From: Dermatemys mawii
Taxonomy: Eukaryota > Chordata > Testudines > Dermatemydidae
Reading direction: 5' to 3'
DNA length: 64,000 nucleotides
NCBI GenBank assembly: GCA_007922305.1
Contig: ML677333.1
Span: 14,964,676-15,028,675, forward strand
Of the stretch, positions 22,844-34,270 are shown piece by piece. The notes below the pieces were generated by a model. The model made no database searches and was not told the DNA's origin. It worked only from the letters and a program-made list of their open reading frames with translations. Position 1 is the stretch's first letter, and every line of letters begins with the position of its first letter. The position numbers and the translations under genes were made by a program.

Positions 22844-22859
22844 TACAGTATCCTAATTA

Positions 22860-24148
22860 CCCACCCATACTCTTACAGTGATGAACTAAATCTTTGGGTT
22901 TAATAAACTCCTTTGCACAGCTTGGAATGGGTCTCTACATCCATCTCTCTATGTAAGGGCCATTATGGGAGGGGCTCTGGTTAGGTCAGAGGATGGGGCA
23001 TGGGATCTGCATTTACAGAGCTCTCTTGGCCCCAGCATCTGGCACATTTGAGGCCTGATCAAAAGTTAGTTAAGTTAGAGATTCTTTTCATTAATTTCAA
23101 AGGGTTTTGGATTAGGCCACAGATGTGAAGGGGCTGTAGTTGCTGGCCCCTTGGTTTGATGGTAATACAGATTATTATTAATAATAAAAATAATAGCTGT
23201 GGGTGCGAGGAATTTTGCAGAAGCTCTTCTCAGTGCTTGCAGGTTGGTGGGTGGATTATACCACCCAAACCCCTCCAGGCTTCCCTGGAACAGAGATGAA
23301 ATACTTGTGCTATATGTAGATTCTACCTTTAGACTGTAAATAGAGCAGAATAAGCATTTTTATTTTCTGACTTAATGCTAATTTACTCTGAGTCTAAAAT
23401 TAACAGATTAACAGGAATTTTATTCGTAGGGACGTTTTGAAGCAACTTGGCAAGCAATATCACCACCCTTGCTTTAAATCCCTGCACTAGCTTTCTCTTC
23501 TCTGCTCTATCCAAATAGTAGCTTCTTGTCATTACTTTTAAGACCATTCATGATTGAGCCGTCCCTATGAGCACTATTACTTAGTCACATTGTTGAGCAC
23601 TCCTGTTGCTCCCTGCCCGCAATTCCAGCCTCTACAGTGTTATTCTGCTTCACACACAGACATCTTCATGCTTTCCCTTGTGTTGCCCCCTTTACATGGA
23701 AAAATCTGCACTGCTGCTCTCCTGTTCTTCAAATCCCTTCTTAAGATTCCCTTCTGCCATGATGCCTTCAGAACAGTGTTGATAACCGCTAGGCAGATGG
23801 GAGTGACATCGTCTGTACAGGTAGCCGATATGAAAACATGCTCTTGTTTCTGCAGTAGCGGTTCCCTGTGCCACCTCGACATGGTTGAGAGAATGTGGTG
23901 AGGGTGTCCCCATGGCATGATGTTCCCCAGCTGCCATTAGTAACTGGCGCAGATGAAAGCAGTCCTGAGGTTTCACCTGTTGTCATTTTCTTTCTCCCAT
24001 GCCTAGAACTATTTTATCAACCTTCCGTCTGCCACCAAACAGCACCTCCCTCATTTCACTTTGAATGAGTTCTGTGCAGCTGAAACTACATAGTGTGGAC
24101 CTCAGCTCCAGACCCAGCTGAGGGACTGATTCATATGCAACTCTCTCA
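22860..24148. other. Intergenic DNA with an old repeat fragment
   Basis: At 23440-23830 the sequence CCTGCACTAGCTTTCTC...CTTTACATGGAAAAATCTGC resembles an old amniote interspersed repeat (pyrimidine-rich, with short coding-like blocks), but I cannot assign it. No gene is seen in the rest. Confidence 0.35.
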
Positions 24149-24435
24149 GGTCAAGTCTACACTGGGGGCGGAGGGATTGACCTAAGATACACAACTTCAG
24201 CTACATGAATAGCGTAGCTGAAGTTGGAGCATCTTAGGTTGACTTACCCGGCATTCTCACAGTGGCAGTGGGCTCCCCCGTCGACTCCGCTCATGCCTCT
24301 CGGCAAGCTGGAGTATTGGAGTTGATGGGGAGCGCCTTTGGGGATCGATTTATCGTGTCTAGACGAGACGTGATAAATTGATCCCTGATAGATCGATCAG
24401 CACCCACCGATCTGGCGGGTAGTGAAGACCAGCCC
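24149..24435. mobile_element. PIF/Harbinger-type MITE
   Basis: The ends GGTCAAGTCTACACT and AGTGAAGACCAGCCC are inverted repeats and are flanked by TCA on both sides, a 3-bp duplication as in PIF/Harbinger. It contains an internal palindrome CTTCAGCTAC...GTAGCTGAAG. A deleted relative lies at 51378-51496. Confidence 0.7.
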
Positions 24436-26005
24436 TCAGAAAGGGCACACCTAAAATCTGTCAGCTACATCTTGGCTCCAAGTGCAAAGGGAGGGTTGGT
24501 CAGTGATGTGGTGGGTTTCCTGTATATATAATCATGGATCTGTTAATCCTCTTAGACTGATAGGGAGTTCTGCCAGCTTCTGCGACTTGTCTAACCCCTT
24601 ATGGAAGGGAGAGGCATCATTTCCACCCAATCAAAGGCTTCACACAAGCAATTCTTGTGATTGTTTTAGTGGTTTTATTAGTAAAAATTGGAGACTCCAG
24701 AGAGCCAGTGCCAATCATCTGACAATAGCCATTGCCATGTGCCAACAACGGGGGGAATTCCTGAGCATAGGCACTGAGACTTCTGAGGTCCTGTGAAAGG
24801 GAGAGAGTGCTGTTTGTGAAACATTCTGCAACATCCAGTCTTGCAGGTCTGCTGGTTTTTAAATGAAATAAACAAACCCCCTTAAGTCCCTCACAACAAG
24901 GATACTAGCTTGTACTTAATACTGTCCAGATCACAGAGGCTGAGCATGAATGCATGAGCAGACCTTCTGTGTAATTTTGGACACTTCTTATGGCCATGTA
25001 TCCTGGTTCTTTTTAATACACAGAGTGCTTGATTCTTCACTGCTTTGCATGCTGTCTAATCATTTGTCCTCTGAAAAGCAAGGACAAAATGCTATCAGAT
25101 TAGAACAGTATCATTTTACATGTTTTCCATTCACTTTGTGCAGGTGTAAAGGCCGAGACAAGGAACCAAGGCAGTGAATAACCAGGCTCACAATCTGTCT
25201 CTGTGCATCATGAGTCTGCGAAGGTGTGAGAGGTCAGTGCAAACATAAGCTGTTACCTTGCCACTTTTGTTAATGCTTTCAAATTGGGCAGCCTGCAAGA
25301 CTGACAGATGCAGAAGTAATCTTAGTTCAGATGGTTTCCGGATGATTGATTTATCTGAGTGTCTCAAATATTAAATCCATGGTGGGAATCTGTATTAGGG
25401 TGAATTGGCACAATAACAGTGCTTAAACTTTGTTGATTCCAGACATCTTGTACCATTAGAGATCCTTACAAGATCATTTATTTGTTGTGCTACGTTTCAG
25501 GTAAAACAGAATGCTCTTTGCTCTTTCTAGTCTTTGTTATATTACCCCAATTCTCATTTAAAAATTCTTACGTTTCTGAAGGAGAGAGAGTTCCCCAAGC
25601 TCCGCAGGTATTACTGGTCTGTCCCTGTATATATGTTGGTTCTGAATATGCCAGTGTTTTGACATGAGTGTGCTGTTCCCCTCTAGTGTTATCCAGACTG
25701 GTGATCTGCTAGGTCACTTCAATCCTTGGCTTTGGGAGCCAGCCTTACCCTGCTCTGCTATGAGAAACCCCACTCCTGGGCTATTCACACACGGCCTCTG
25801 GCATGTAAGCTGCTCTCTGGACTGTGCAACCAAATGCCACTAGCCAATACCGCCGGTCCCAGACACAACCCTGGCAACCTCTGTCTTGTACTTCCAGTTA
25901 TGCCCGCTGGATGCTGCAAGCTCATATGAGTTTATCAATTTATTTGTTAAACTGACGTGTACCAGACTTGTTCACCCATCTGAAAAAAAAAAAAAAAGGA
26001 GCTGT
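24436..26005. other. Intergenic DNA, nothing recognised
   Basis: I see no gene or repeat in this stretch. Short ORFs lack any familiar motif. Confidence 0.4.
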
Positions 26006-26007
26006 TG

Positions 26008-26615
26008 GAATTCGAAAAGGTACAGAGAAGCAACAACAATGATTAGGGATGTGGAGCAGCTTCCATAGGAGTAGAAATTAAAAAGACTGGGAATATTCAG
26101 CTTCAAAAAGAAATAACTAAGGGTGGGTATGATAGAAATCTATAAAATGATGACTGGTGTGGAGACAGTGAATACACAAGTGTTATTTACTCCTTTCATA
26201 ATACAAGAACTGGGGTAACCCAATGTAATTAATAGGCAGTAGAATGCTCTTTGCTCTTTCTAGTCTCTTTCTAAACAAACGTTAGGAAGCACTTCTTCAC
26301 ACAGTGCACAGTCTACCTGTGGGACTTGTTGCCAGGGATATAACCAGATTCAAAAAAAGAATTAGGTAAGGTCATGGACGGTCCATAAGTGGCTATTAGC
26401 CGAGATCGTTAGGACCACCACTCAGTGCTGTGTGTGTTCCTAAGTGGTGCCTCTGACTGTCAGAAACTGGGACTGGGTGATAGGGGATAGATCACTCAAT
26501 AAATTGCCCCATCTATTAACTTCCTCTGAAACATCCTGGCACTGACCACTGTCAGAAGACGGGATACTGGTCTTGACGGACCACTGGTCTGACTTATCTG
26601 TGCTGAGTAACTCCA
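26008..26615 (+). mobile_element. CR1 LINE 3' fragment
   Basis: The sequence follows the CR1 ORF2 C-terminus and 3' UTR (AACAATGATTAGGGATGTGG, TCTATAAAATGATGACTGG, AGGAAGCACTTCTTCACAC, then GACCACTGGTCTGACTTATC). It is 5' truncated, with an A-rich start and several indels, so no frame is open. Confidence 0.8.
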
Positions 26616-27055
26616 CTTCTGTGCAAATGCACCTTATTAAATGTTATCACAGTCACACAATTCACACTGTTGTTTGAATACATATACAAATGCTTGCACC
26701 TTTCCCACATTTCTGACCAATTTGGGAAGACATTTTTTACACTTATAATTTCAGAGATTTTTTAAAAAATAAAAGCAGTGGGACTAAAAAAGGAATTGAG
26801 GCACTCTTTTATTGCATAAAGTATTGTTGTCAGAATGCAGCATAGCTTATTTGAATATTTGAGGCTACCAAAGAATTCAGCAGATATTCTTCTAACTTTG
26901 CAAAATAGAGTTTATTTCTGGGATGAGAACAAGTGAGAAATTTCTGTCCAGAATGTAGTGTATAAGCCAATGAATATAGACACCTAGAATAATAGTGCCA
27001 TCTCAGCCATAACTAAAGTAAACACACCTGATGAATAAGCATATATTGGCTAGAG

Positions 27056-27783
27056 CAGGGGTCTCAGACTCAAATGACCATGAGGGCCACATGTGGACTA
27101 GTACACTGGCCCCAGGGCTGCATCACTGATACGGCCCCTGCCGCCCCTGCCCCCACTCCACCCCCTTCCTGAGGCCCCGCCCCACCTCTTCCCACCCCTC
27201 CGCCAGGGGGTGCAGGGTGTGGCAGGGCTCAAGGCAGGGAGTTGGGGTACAGGAGGGGTACGGGCTGTGGCAGGGGCTTAAGGCAGGAGTTTGAGGTGTG
27301 GGAGGGGTATGGGGTGTGGCAAGGGGCTCGGGGCAGGGGGTTGGCGTGCAGGGAGGGGTTCAGGGGCTGGGCTCCAGCCCGGCACACACCGAGGGCAGGG
27401 CAGGCTCCCTGCCTGCCTTGCCCCCACACCGCTCCGGGTAGCGGCCAGAACCTGGGACAGGGGGGCACATGGGTCTGTGTGTTGCCCCGACTGCTCCTTC
27501 AGCTACCTCCCCCGAAGCTCCCGTTTCTGGCCAATGGGAGCTGCGGGGGGTGTGGAAGCATGGGCAACACACAGATGCCTGTGGCCCCACCCCCAGGTTT
27601 CAGACGCTTCCTGGAGCAGCGCAGGGGCAGGGCAGGCAGGCAGGGAGCCTGCCCTGCCCCCAGTGTGCGCCGGGCAGGAATCACTCTAGGTGAAGGGGTG
27701 GGGGGGGGGGGGGGGGGGGGGGGAGGCGGAGAGCTGGCGGGCTGCAGAAAATAACCCCATGGGCAATGTGTTTGAGACCCCTG
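27056..27783. mobile_element. Non-autonomous hAT with G-run
   Basis: The ends CAGGGGTCTCAGACTCAAA and TTTGAGACCCCTG are inverted repeats. GGCTAGAG (27048-27055) and GGATAGAG (27784-27791) form the 8-bp target duplication with one difference. The interior is GC-rich with repeated CAGGCAGGGAGCCTGCCCTG-like blocks, plus a run of 24 G at 27700-27723. Confidence 0.8.
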
Positions 27784-27791
27784 GGATAGAG

Positions 27792-28640
27792 TAAATAAAA
27801 GGTGTAAGACCAGATATGGACCATGCAAAAGGATACAAAAGTGTAGCCAAGTAAGTAAACACAAAGTGGGGAAAAAAATCCTTAAATGTGAAGAATCAAC
27901 AGCAATGGGAAACACAACTCAAGGAGCACTTGACCCTCCTTTCTAGCTAAAGCAGAATCTGCTAGTTCTGTTGGTGGTATTCTCATCTGAGGCAGATCAG
28001 CAGCAGTCTTGTACACGTAACATGCAGTTCAAAGGCTGCTTTTGCTCGTGAAGGTGTCTGACAAGGCTGTAGCTTTTCAAACCCGGCAAGTTCTGCTTCC
28101 AACACTTGTCAGATATACTAGCATCTTGGCAATTTTCCCCATGCATAGAAGGAGTTCTGTGTAAAACTCCAGAAGGAGTTTTTCACTTAGATCTCTCCTG
28201 CAACAAAATTACTTGGAGCTGACCAGGCTGTGGGTGGTCAGGTCTACTGGTGGAAGTGAGAGTATGGCCTACGTGTTAGAGCTGGGTCTAGGGTGCACAG
28301 AGTCCAGGAATTGAACCAAGGGTAAGTATTGGAGGGAAAAATATCATATGGCCAAGTTGAGGGGTAAACCAGAGTTGTGAGCCAGAGGCAGAGCTGAGGA
28401 TCGAAGCCGGAAGTCTGAAGCTGGAGCAGAGCAGGGACTGAAGCAGAGACCAGAAGGGAGCTGGAGCAGGAAGCAGGCTGGAACAAAGCAGGACCAGGGA
28501 CTGGAATGAGCTGGAGAATGAGCTGGAACAAGGGCAAGTGCAGCTGCAGAGATGGTATATGTTGTTCTACTGATGATATGCTGTGGGAGCCAGGCTTATA
28601 AGCATGGCTGCTAAACCAGCAGATCATCAGGGGCTATGTC
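27792..28640. other. Flank of the gypsy remnant, unassigned
   Basis: The stretch includes GCAGGGACTGAAGCAG-type purine-rich degenerate repeats around 28385-28520. It may include the 3' LTR of the adjoining minus-strand gypsy element, but I found no clear LTR boundary. Confidence 0.3.
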
Positions 28641-29439
28641 CACTTCATAAGTTCGGCGGGGGTGCAGCTGGTCTCATTGGTTACCTAACAGTGAAGGTAG
28701 GGAGCAGGCCGGCAGCTGCTCCTAGCTGGCCTGCTCCATGACAGCAGCCCTCTCCTTTTGGTATTGCTTACCAGAAGACCCTGGGCTGAGTTTTTCAGGT
28801 CAGACCCTGTGGAAGGGAAGGTGTACAGATGGTCCAAGACATGGACATGTTCTGCAGGTTCCCGTGAACTTCTCTGGACCTTATCCCTCCCAGTCAATCA
28901 GATATTGGAGTCTCTTGGACTTGGTGTGGTCCAACAGATTCTGGACTCCACCAGGTATTCCTCTTGGCCCTTAATGGTTATTGGTGGATGGGGAAGAGGA
29001 GTGAAGTGTGGGAAGGGATTTTCAGTGAAGAGTCCAGACGGAAGATGTGGAACATGAGGTGGAGTTTGAGGGATTCTTGCAATTTCAGTTGAAAAGTTAG
29101 CAGATTAAGTTTTTCCAGGATTGCAAATGTCCCTAAGTACTTGTGGTCCAGCTTCCCAGATGGACAGGTGAATCACAGATCTTGGGAAGACAACCAAACC
29201 TTATCTCATACATTCAGATTGGGGGGTCAGCTGATGCTGTTGGTCAGCACTGATCTTGTATTCTGTTCTAATCTCTTCCGACTGGTGCCTGAGTTCTTGT
29301 GTGCATCGAGGTCAGCACTTGTGGGCATTGGCAAGTCGAGGGGGATTTGGAGATGTTACTGAGGTTGAAAATCATAATTAATGAAGAAAGAGGTCTGCTG
29401 GATGGTGGCATGTGTGGAATTGTTGTAGGCAAATTCTGC

Positions 29440-32360
29440 ATGGGGTAGGAGTGCCAGCCGATTATCCTGGTGGTGATTTAAGAAGCAGGTTAGGTACTAG
29501 TTCAGGACCTGATTGACTCTTTGACTGACCATTGCTACTAGGGCGGCAAAGTAGTTGTGGTGTGAGGTTTGATGCCCAGGAGGTGCAGAAATTTTCATCA
29601 ATAGTGGGAAATGTATCTGACCAGGGGTCCGAATGATACATTTGTGGACAACCCAGGCAGGCAAAAGATGTTGTTGTCTTTGAATGGATGAGCTGTTTCC
29701 TGGATTGTGAGAAGGCCACCAGATGTTATAAAATTAATCATCTTTCTCAGGAGATTGACTACAACTAGAATTGTGGGGTACCCTTGAGAGGGTGGCAGCT
29801 CCATGATGAAGTCCATCAACACATTGGCTCAAGGTGGAGTGGGCTAGGGCTGAAGAAGACCAAGCAGTTTTGCACAAGGGTTTTTGGTACTTGCACAGAG
29901 GTCACAGGACTGCTGCCAAAGCATGCAGGGCTGGCCACCAGAAACTCTGACACCAGGGCCTGCATCTTGAATTGACCAAAGTGACCAACTAGAGGAGCAT
30001 CATGGCAGATTCATACGACTTTCAATGTGGGTTGGCCACCGATTGCACAGAATTCCTTCATGGTGAATGAAGGTTCAGTAAGGGTATGGTTACACTTACA
30101 AGATTATAGCGCTATTGGTTATAGCGGTCCCCTTATACAGTAATATGTATAGCGCTATTGTATGTCCACACTCAGATGCGCCAGCGGTATAGCATGGCCA
30201 CATTTGGGGCACTTAATGCGGCATTAAGAGCAGCGCATTAGGGCAGGTATCCCAGCATTCAGCTGGGTGCAACGTGCTTTTTAAACGAGGAGGGTGAGGG
30301 GGGACACGTTGTGTGTATGTGGAGGGAGAGAGACAGTGGTTTTTCCATTCTTCTGAAAGCCTGTCAGCGAGCCTCCGTTCACAGAAGGCTTTGTTTTCAC
30401 ACAGGCTCCCTCCTTAAACATTTGCATTGCTTATCTGCCAAGTTAAGAGAGAAACTCTAAAGAGGTACTTCCACATTTCTCCAGCCGAGTTCAAAACAAA
30501 GAGAAGAGACGTCAATTGCCTTAAATGGCTCTAGGCATCTCCAGAGATCACTTGTAGCGCAGTGGGTGTCCACATTCTTGCTGTAGCGCTACAGCAGCTG
30601 CGCTACAGCCCTTATTCCTCATGCGGAGGTGGATTATGAGGAGCGCTATAACTCCGCGGTTATAGCGCTCTACATGCCTTGCCAGTGTGGACGGGGAGGA
30701 GGTTATAGCGCTCGTGGGGGCTTTATAGCGCTATAAAATGCCAGTGTAACCAAGCCCTTAGTCTGTGCATTGTCATTGTCTAAGGCTTGGGGGATCTGAA
30801 CTGGAAAGGGATCATGGGGCAGCAGGTGATGTATGGAAGGTAGCAGGTCTACTGAGGTGCTGAGCTGTCTTCGGGAATTCCAGGTTTTTGTAGTCTGTGA
30901 GGACTTGGATTGGGAACCTGCACCCTCTAGGAGATGCCACCATTCCTCAAAAGCTGCTGTGATGATCAGTAGCTCTTTATTGGGAATGGCATAATTTTGT
31001 TCCATTAGGGTGAACTTGCATGAGTAAAAAAGTGGAAGGATGAAGCTGGCCATTGGAGACTGCCATATGGGGGAGGACTGCTCCCAGCGCAAAGTTTGAG
31101 GCATCCACTTTTACTGTAAATGGCCAGCCCAGGTTGCAGTGAATCAAAATGGGGGCTGTAATGACTTTCTGTTTAGGCATTCAAAAGCCACGTATGTCTC
31201 TGGGGTCCAAGATACCTGGGCTCCTTTCTGCAGGAGGACTGTCATTGGGGCAGCCATTCCTAAGATACCCTTGATGAACTGACTATAGAAATTGGCAAAA
31301 CACAAAAAACATTGGACTTCTTGGATGTTCCTGGATACCACCAAGTCAATGATGGCTGTCACTTTGTGTAGGTCCAGGGGGAGCCATTCAAGGTAGATGA
31401 TGTAGCTGAGAAACTTTACTGTGTCCTGGTCAAACTGGCACTTCTCTAGGTTGGCATACTGGCGGTGTTGGCAAAGCCTTTCTAAGAACATCCGTACACT
31501 GTCTGTGCTGTGCTTGGTCGTGGGGGAAAAATAAGGATGTCATTGAAGTAGATAACAATAATGAACCAATCTAGTGTGTCCTGGGAAATGTCATTGATAA
31601 AGTGCTGGACGGCCATGGGAGCATTACAGAGACCAAACAGCATGACTGGTTATTCCAGGAATCCATAATGGGTGCAGAAGATGGTTTTCCATGCATCTCC
31701 TTCTTGCACCTGCACCAGATTACAGGCACCACGGAGGTCTAACTTTGTAAAGATTTGGGCAGAGTGTAATTTGTCTAGGAGTTTATGAATGAAGGAAGTG
31801 GGTAGTGTTTCCAGACCATCATCTTATACAGGGCCCAGTAATCAGTGCAGGGCCTCAGTGAACATCTTTCTTTTTAACCAAGATGATCAGGGCCTCTGCT
31901 GGAGGAGTGGGTGGTCAGATAAACCCCTTCTGCAGATAGGGCCTGGAATTCTGCTTCAGCAAGGGTGTATATGCAGCCAAAGCGAATTCTGGAGCCTGGG
32001 TGAAGGTTAATTGGGCTGTCGTATTTGCTGTGTGGGGGCAAGGGGGTCTGAATTTCCCTTGTCAAATATATCTGTGTGGTCGTGGTACTTGTGAGGTATT
32101 TTTGCAGCAGACAGGACCGTTGGGGGTGCGCCCAACTCCTGTTCCTTCACAACAGGATTCCCCAAATGATGACATAGTCTGTAGAGGATGTCTGTTCTGT
32201 CTTTGGCCTTTGATTCTCGAGGCAGAATTGTTGGTAATATGGGAAGCAAAAATGCACAGTCACTTTTTGCCAATGGATACAGGAGTCATAGGCAGGAAGC
32301 CAAGTCATTCCCAGGATGACCCGAGAGTGAAAGGCATGAATCAACCCGAAATGAAGAGTC
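29440..32360 (-). pseudogene. gypsy pol pseudogene (PR-RT-RNaseH-IN)
   Basis: Pol made the element's DNA copy and inserted it. Visible blocks on the minus strand are: an aspartic-protease-like VILGMTWL segment; the entry to RT (LPPHSKYDSPINL); RT motifs LDLRGACNLV and IYFNDILIF, where the usual YxDD has an Asn in place of the first Asp; the post-RT block FLCFANFYSQFIKG; an RNase H block [20 protein letters not shown]; and an integrase block MDFIMELPPSQGYPTILVVV (29822 leftward) followed by a decayed SAYHPQTNGQ-type region. Stops and shifts separate the blocks. Each short ORF is a relic, not a gene. Confidence 0.7.
30082..30757. mobile_element. Harbinger-type MITE nested in gypsy
   Basis: The ends GGGTATGGTTACACT and AGTGTAACCAAGCCC are inverted repeats with two mismatches, flanked by TAA and TTA (a TWA-type 3-bp site with one change). 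Subterminal TATAGCGCTAT palindromes recur near 30105, 30148, 30640, 30700 and 30725, with AGCGCTACAGCAGCTGCGCT at about 30585. No transposase is encoded. Removing it rejoins the gypsy RNase H and integrase blocks. Confidence 0.75.
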
Positions 32361-33849
32361 ATTCAGTGCCTTGAAGGGTAATGAGCCCTAAGGGGGTAGT
32401 CTGGTGAGTGACCGGCCTGAAGGCTAGAAGTGACACATCAGTGGGTTCCACCAAATCCAAGGAATTTTTAGCCATGTGATAGTCCATAAAATTACTTGGA
32501 CCCTGAGTTGACCAGAGCCTCGAGCTGGAAGGCTGAGCTTATCGGGAGTAGGACTTGGTCCTGGACATCACGTGACAGTTCTTTCTCAGAAATGGTGAAA
32601 AACTCCAGAAGCTGAACAGATTTCAATGAAATCTTCCAAAATAATTAATTTCTTGGCAATACAGGCCTTTTGGGGCAGGCTATGATGCACAGATAGACTC
32701 ACACCTTCTTGTCTCCCCAATTTCTTGGGATTCTATCAATGTCAGGGCTTTATAGAAGTAATTTAAAAAGAAGTTTCTAGGCCTTTTCCTCGATTTTCCT
32801 GTATTTCCTTTAAAATGGAAAGCAGTTGCTAAGGCTGAAGGTCTATTATGGCTTTTTCCCTCCTAAAAATTGTGGTTTATTCATGGTGCTTCCTTTGCAG
32901 CTGCTCAGACACCCAGGCATCTTTGGCATTAGTGAATCTAATTTGTTTGTACTCCTTTATTATATTTTGCTTCCTTGGCATGTGTTCTATTTCTAATAAA
33001 TTGGGAGAAAGGGATGGGATAGTTGTTTGGAGAACTTATGTTACAATACTGTTACAGATGGTGGGGGAAGAAAACAGAGAAAATTATCTAACATTTACCA
33101 AAATATACACAAATCCCTTTGGTGCTGGAGAGCTTTGTGGCTGCCAGGCCTTTGCGTATGTGGCGAGTTTCCTTTGTTAGAGTGTTAGAAATGTTGCCAA
33201 CCATTATCAAACACTAGCACAAGTAGCTGGGCTCCATTTTACCTGCAACAGAGGAAGCTCTTAGCGTGAATACTTTTTCTCTTTTATATAAATAACACAC
33301 CCTTGGCTATAGTGGCGTGATGAGTATACAGCTAAAAATGCTTTTGTTTCTGAGATGAGACCAAGCCTGAGAAATTGGGACTAATATATATATATAATAT
33401 TTTAAAAAGTTATGAAGAACTGAAAATAGGAAGGTACCCCCTGATCCTGCAATGAATATTGGCACAAGAATCTGCCTCCGTGGCAATCATTGCAGAAACA
33501 GGATCAGAGAGGTAGCTGCATTAGTCTGGATCTGCAGAAGCGACAGAGTCCTGTGGCACCTTAAAGACTAACTAAAGTATTGAAGCATAAGCTTTTGTGG
33601 GCTAATACCTACTTTGTCGGATGCATGCAGTGGAAGTATCCAGAGGCAGGAATAAATAAGTAAGCAAGAACCAGATTAGAGAAAACAAGGTTAGTTCAAT
33701 CAGGCTGAACTACCTTGTTATCTATAATCAGGGAGAATGAGGTCCTCTTCTAGCAGCTGATCTGGAGGTGTGAACACCGAGAGAGGAGAAACTGCTTTTG
33801 TAGTTAGCTAGTAAGCTTTTGTAGTCTTTGTTTAATCCTGAGTTGACGG

Positions 33850-34135
33850 TGTCAAACTTGCAAATGAACTGTAGCTCAGCAGTTTCTCTTTGAAGTCTGG
33901 TCTTGAAGTTTTTTTGGTACAGGATGGTTACCTTTAATCTGTTGTTGTGTGTCCAGGGAGATTGAAGTGTTCTCCTACAGGTTTTTGTATATTGCCATTC
34001 CTAATATCTGATTTGTGTCCATTTATCCTTTTATGTAGGGGTTGTCCAGTTTGGCTGATGTACATAGCAGAGGGGCATTGCAGGCACATGATGGCATATA
34101 TTACATTGGTAGACGTGCAGGTGAATGAACTCTAA
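33850..34135 (-). pseudogene. GIY-YIG endonuclease domain of a Penelope-like element
   Basis: In Penelope-like elements this domain nicks target DNA for target-primed reverse transcription. The minus strand encodes STNVIYAIMCLQCPS, then MYISQTGQPLHKRI (the GIY..YIG region; the usual YIG glycine is Ser here), NGHKSD, PVGEHFNLPGH, then after a stop/frameshift YQKNFKTRLQRETAEL and FICKFDTVNSGLNKD. Cys pairs upstream (CLQC here, CQLCP in the inverted piece) fit the known Zn-like motif before GIY-YIG. It is broken by at least one stop and one frameshift. The reverse transcriptase part is absent. Confidence 0.75.
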
Positions 34136-34270
34136 CTCAGGAACCAATCTGTGCAACAAACCTCAATGCCAGCTCTGCCCACGTATCTACAACAGCGACA
34201 CCATCACAGGACCTAACCAGATCAGCCACACCATCACTGGTTCATTCACCTGCACGTCTACCAATGTAAT
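34136..34270 (+). pseudogene. Inverted 5' coding piece of the same Penelope copy
   Basis: The plus strand reads GTNLCNKPQCQLCPRIYNSD, then TITGPNQISHTITG, then the shared SFTCTSTNV block that also starts the minus-strand piece. In an intact element this sequence would lie directly upstream of the GIY-YIG block on the same strand. It is short, has no stop, and has no start. Confidence 0.7.

Larger units (their letters stand above)
28641..32600 (-). mobile_element. Ty3/gypsy LTR retrotransposon remnant
   Basis: Minus-strand gypsy pol pieces occur in the expected order: a protease-like region (about 32360-32150), a linker and RT (about 32065-31490), RT-thumb/RNase H (31491-30760), and integrase plus C-terminal region (about 30070-28700). 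No LTR was delimited. A Harbinger-type MITE at 30082-30757 splits the element. Many stops and frameshifts show it is long dead. Confidence 0.7.
33499..34270 (-). mobile_element. Penelope-like element with inverted 5' part
   Basis: 33499-34135 is a minus-strand Penelope-like 3' half: GIY-YIG-type coding at about 34130-33850, a non-coding stretch, then the GCATGCATCCGACAAAGT and TTAGTCTTTAAGGTGCCAC tail. 34136-34270 carries the adjoining upstream coding part on the plus strand. The 30 bases from TTCATTCACCTGCACG to CCAATGTAAT occur in both parts (34100-34129 reversed, 34241-34270 direct). A CR1 starts at 34271. Confidence 0.8.

Noticed and set aside
27242..27915. ORFs of 130-170 codons on both strands
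   Set aside because: They lie in the GC-rich interior of a hAT element and include the poly-G run.
30758..31104. A separate host gene
   Set aside because: The ORF is the gypsy RNase H region followed by shifted frames; it is part of the retrotransposon.
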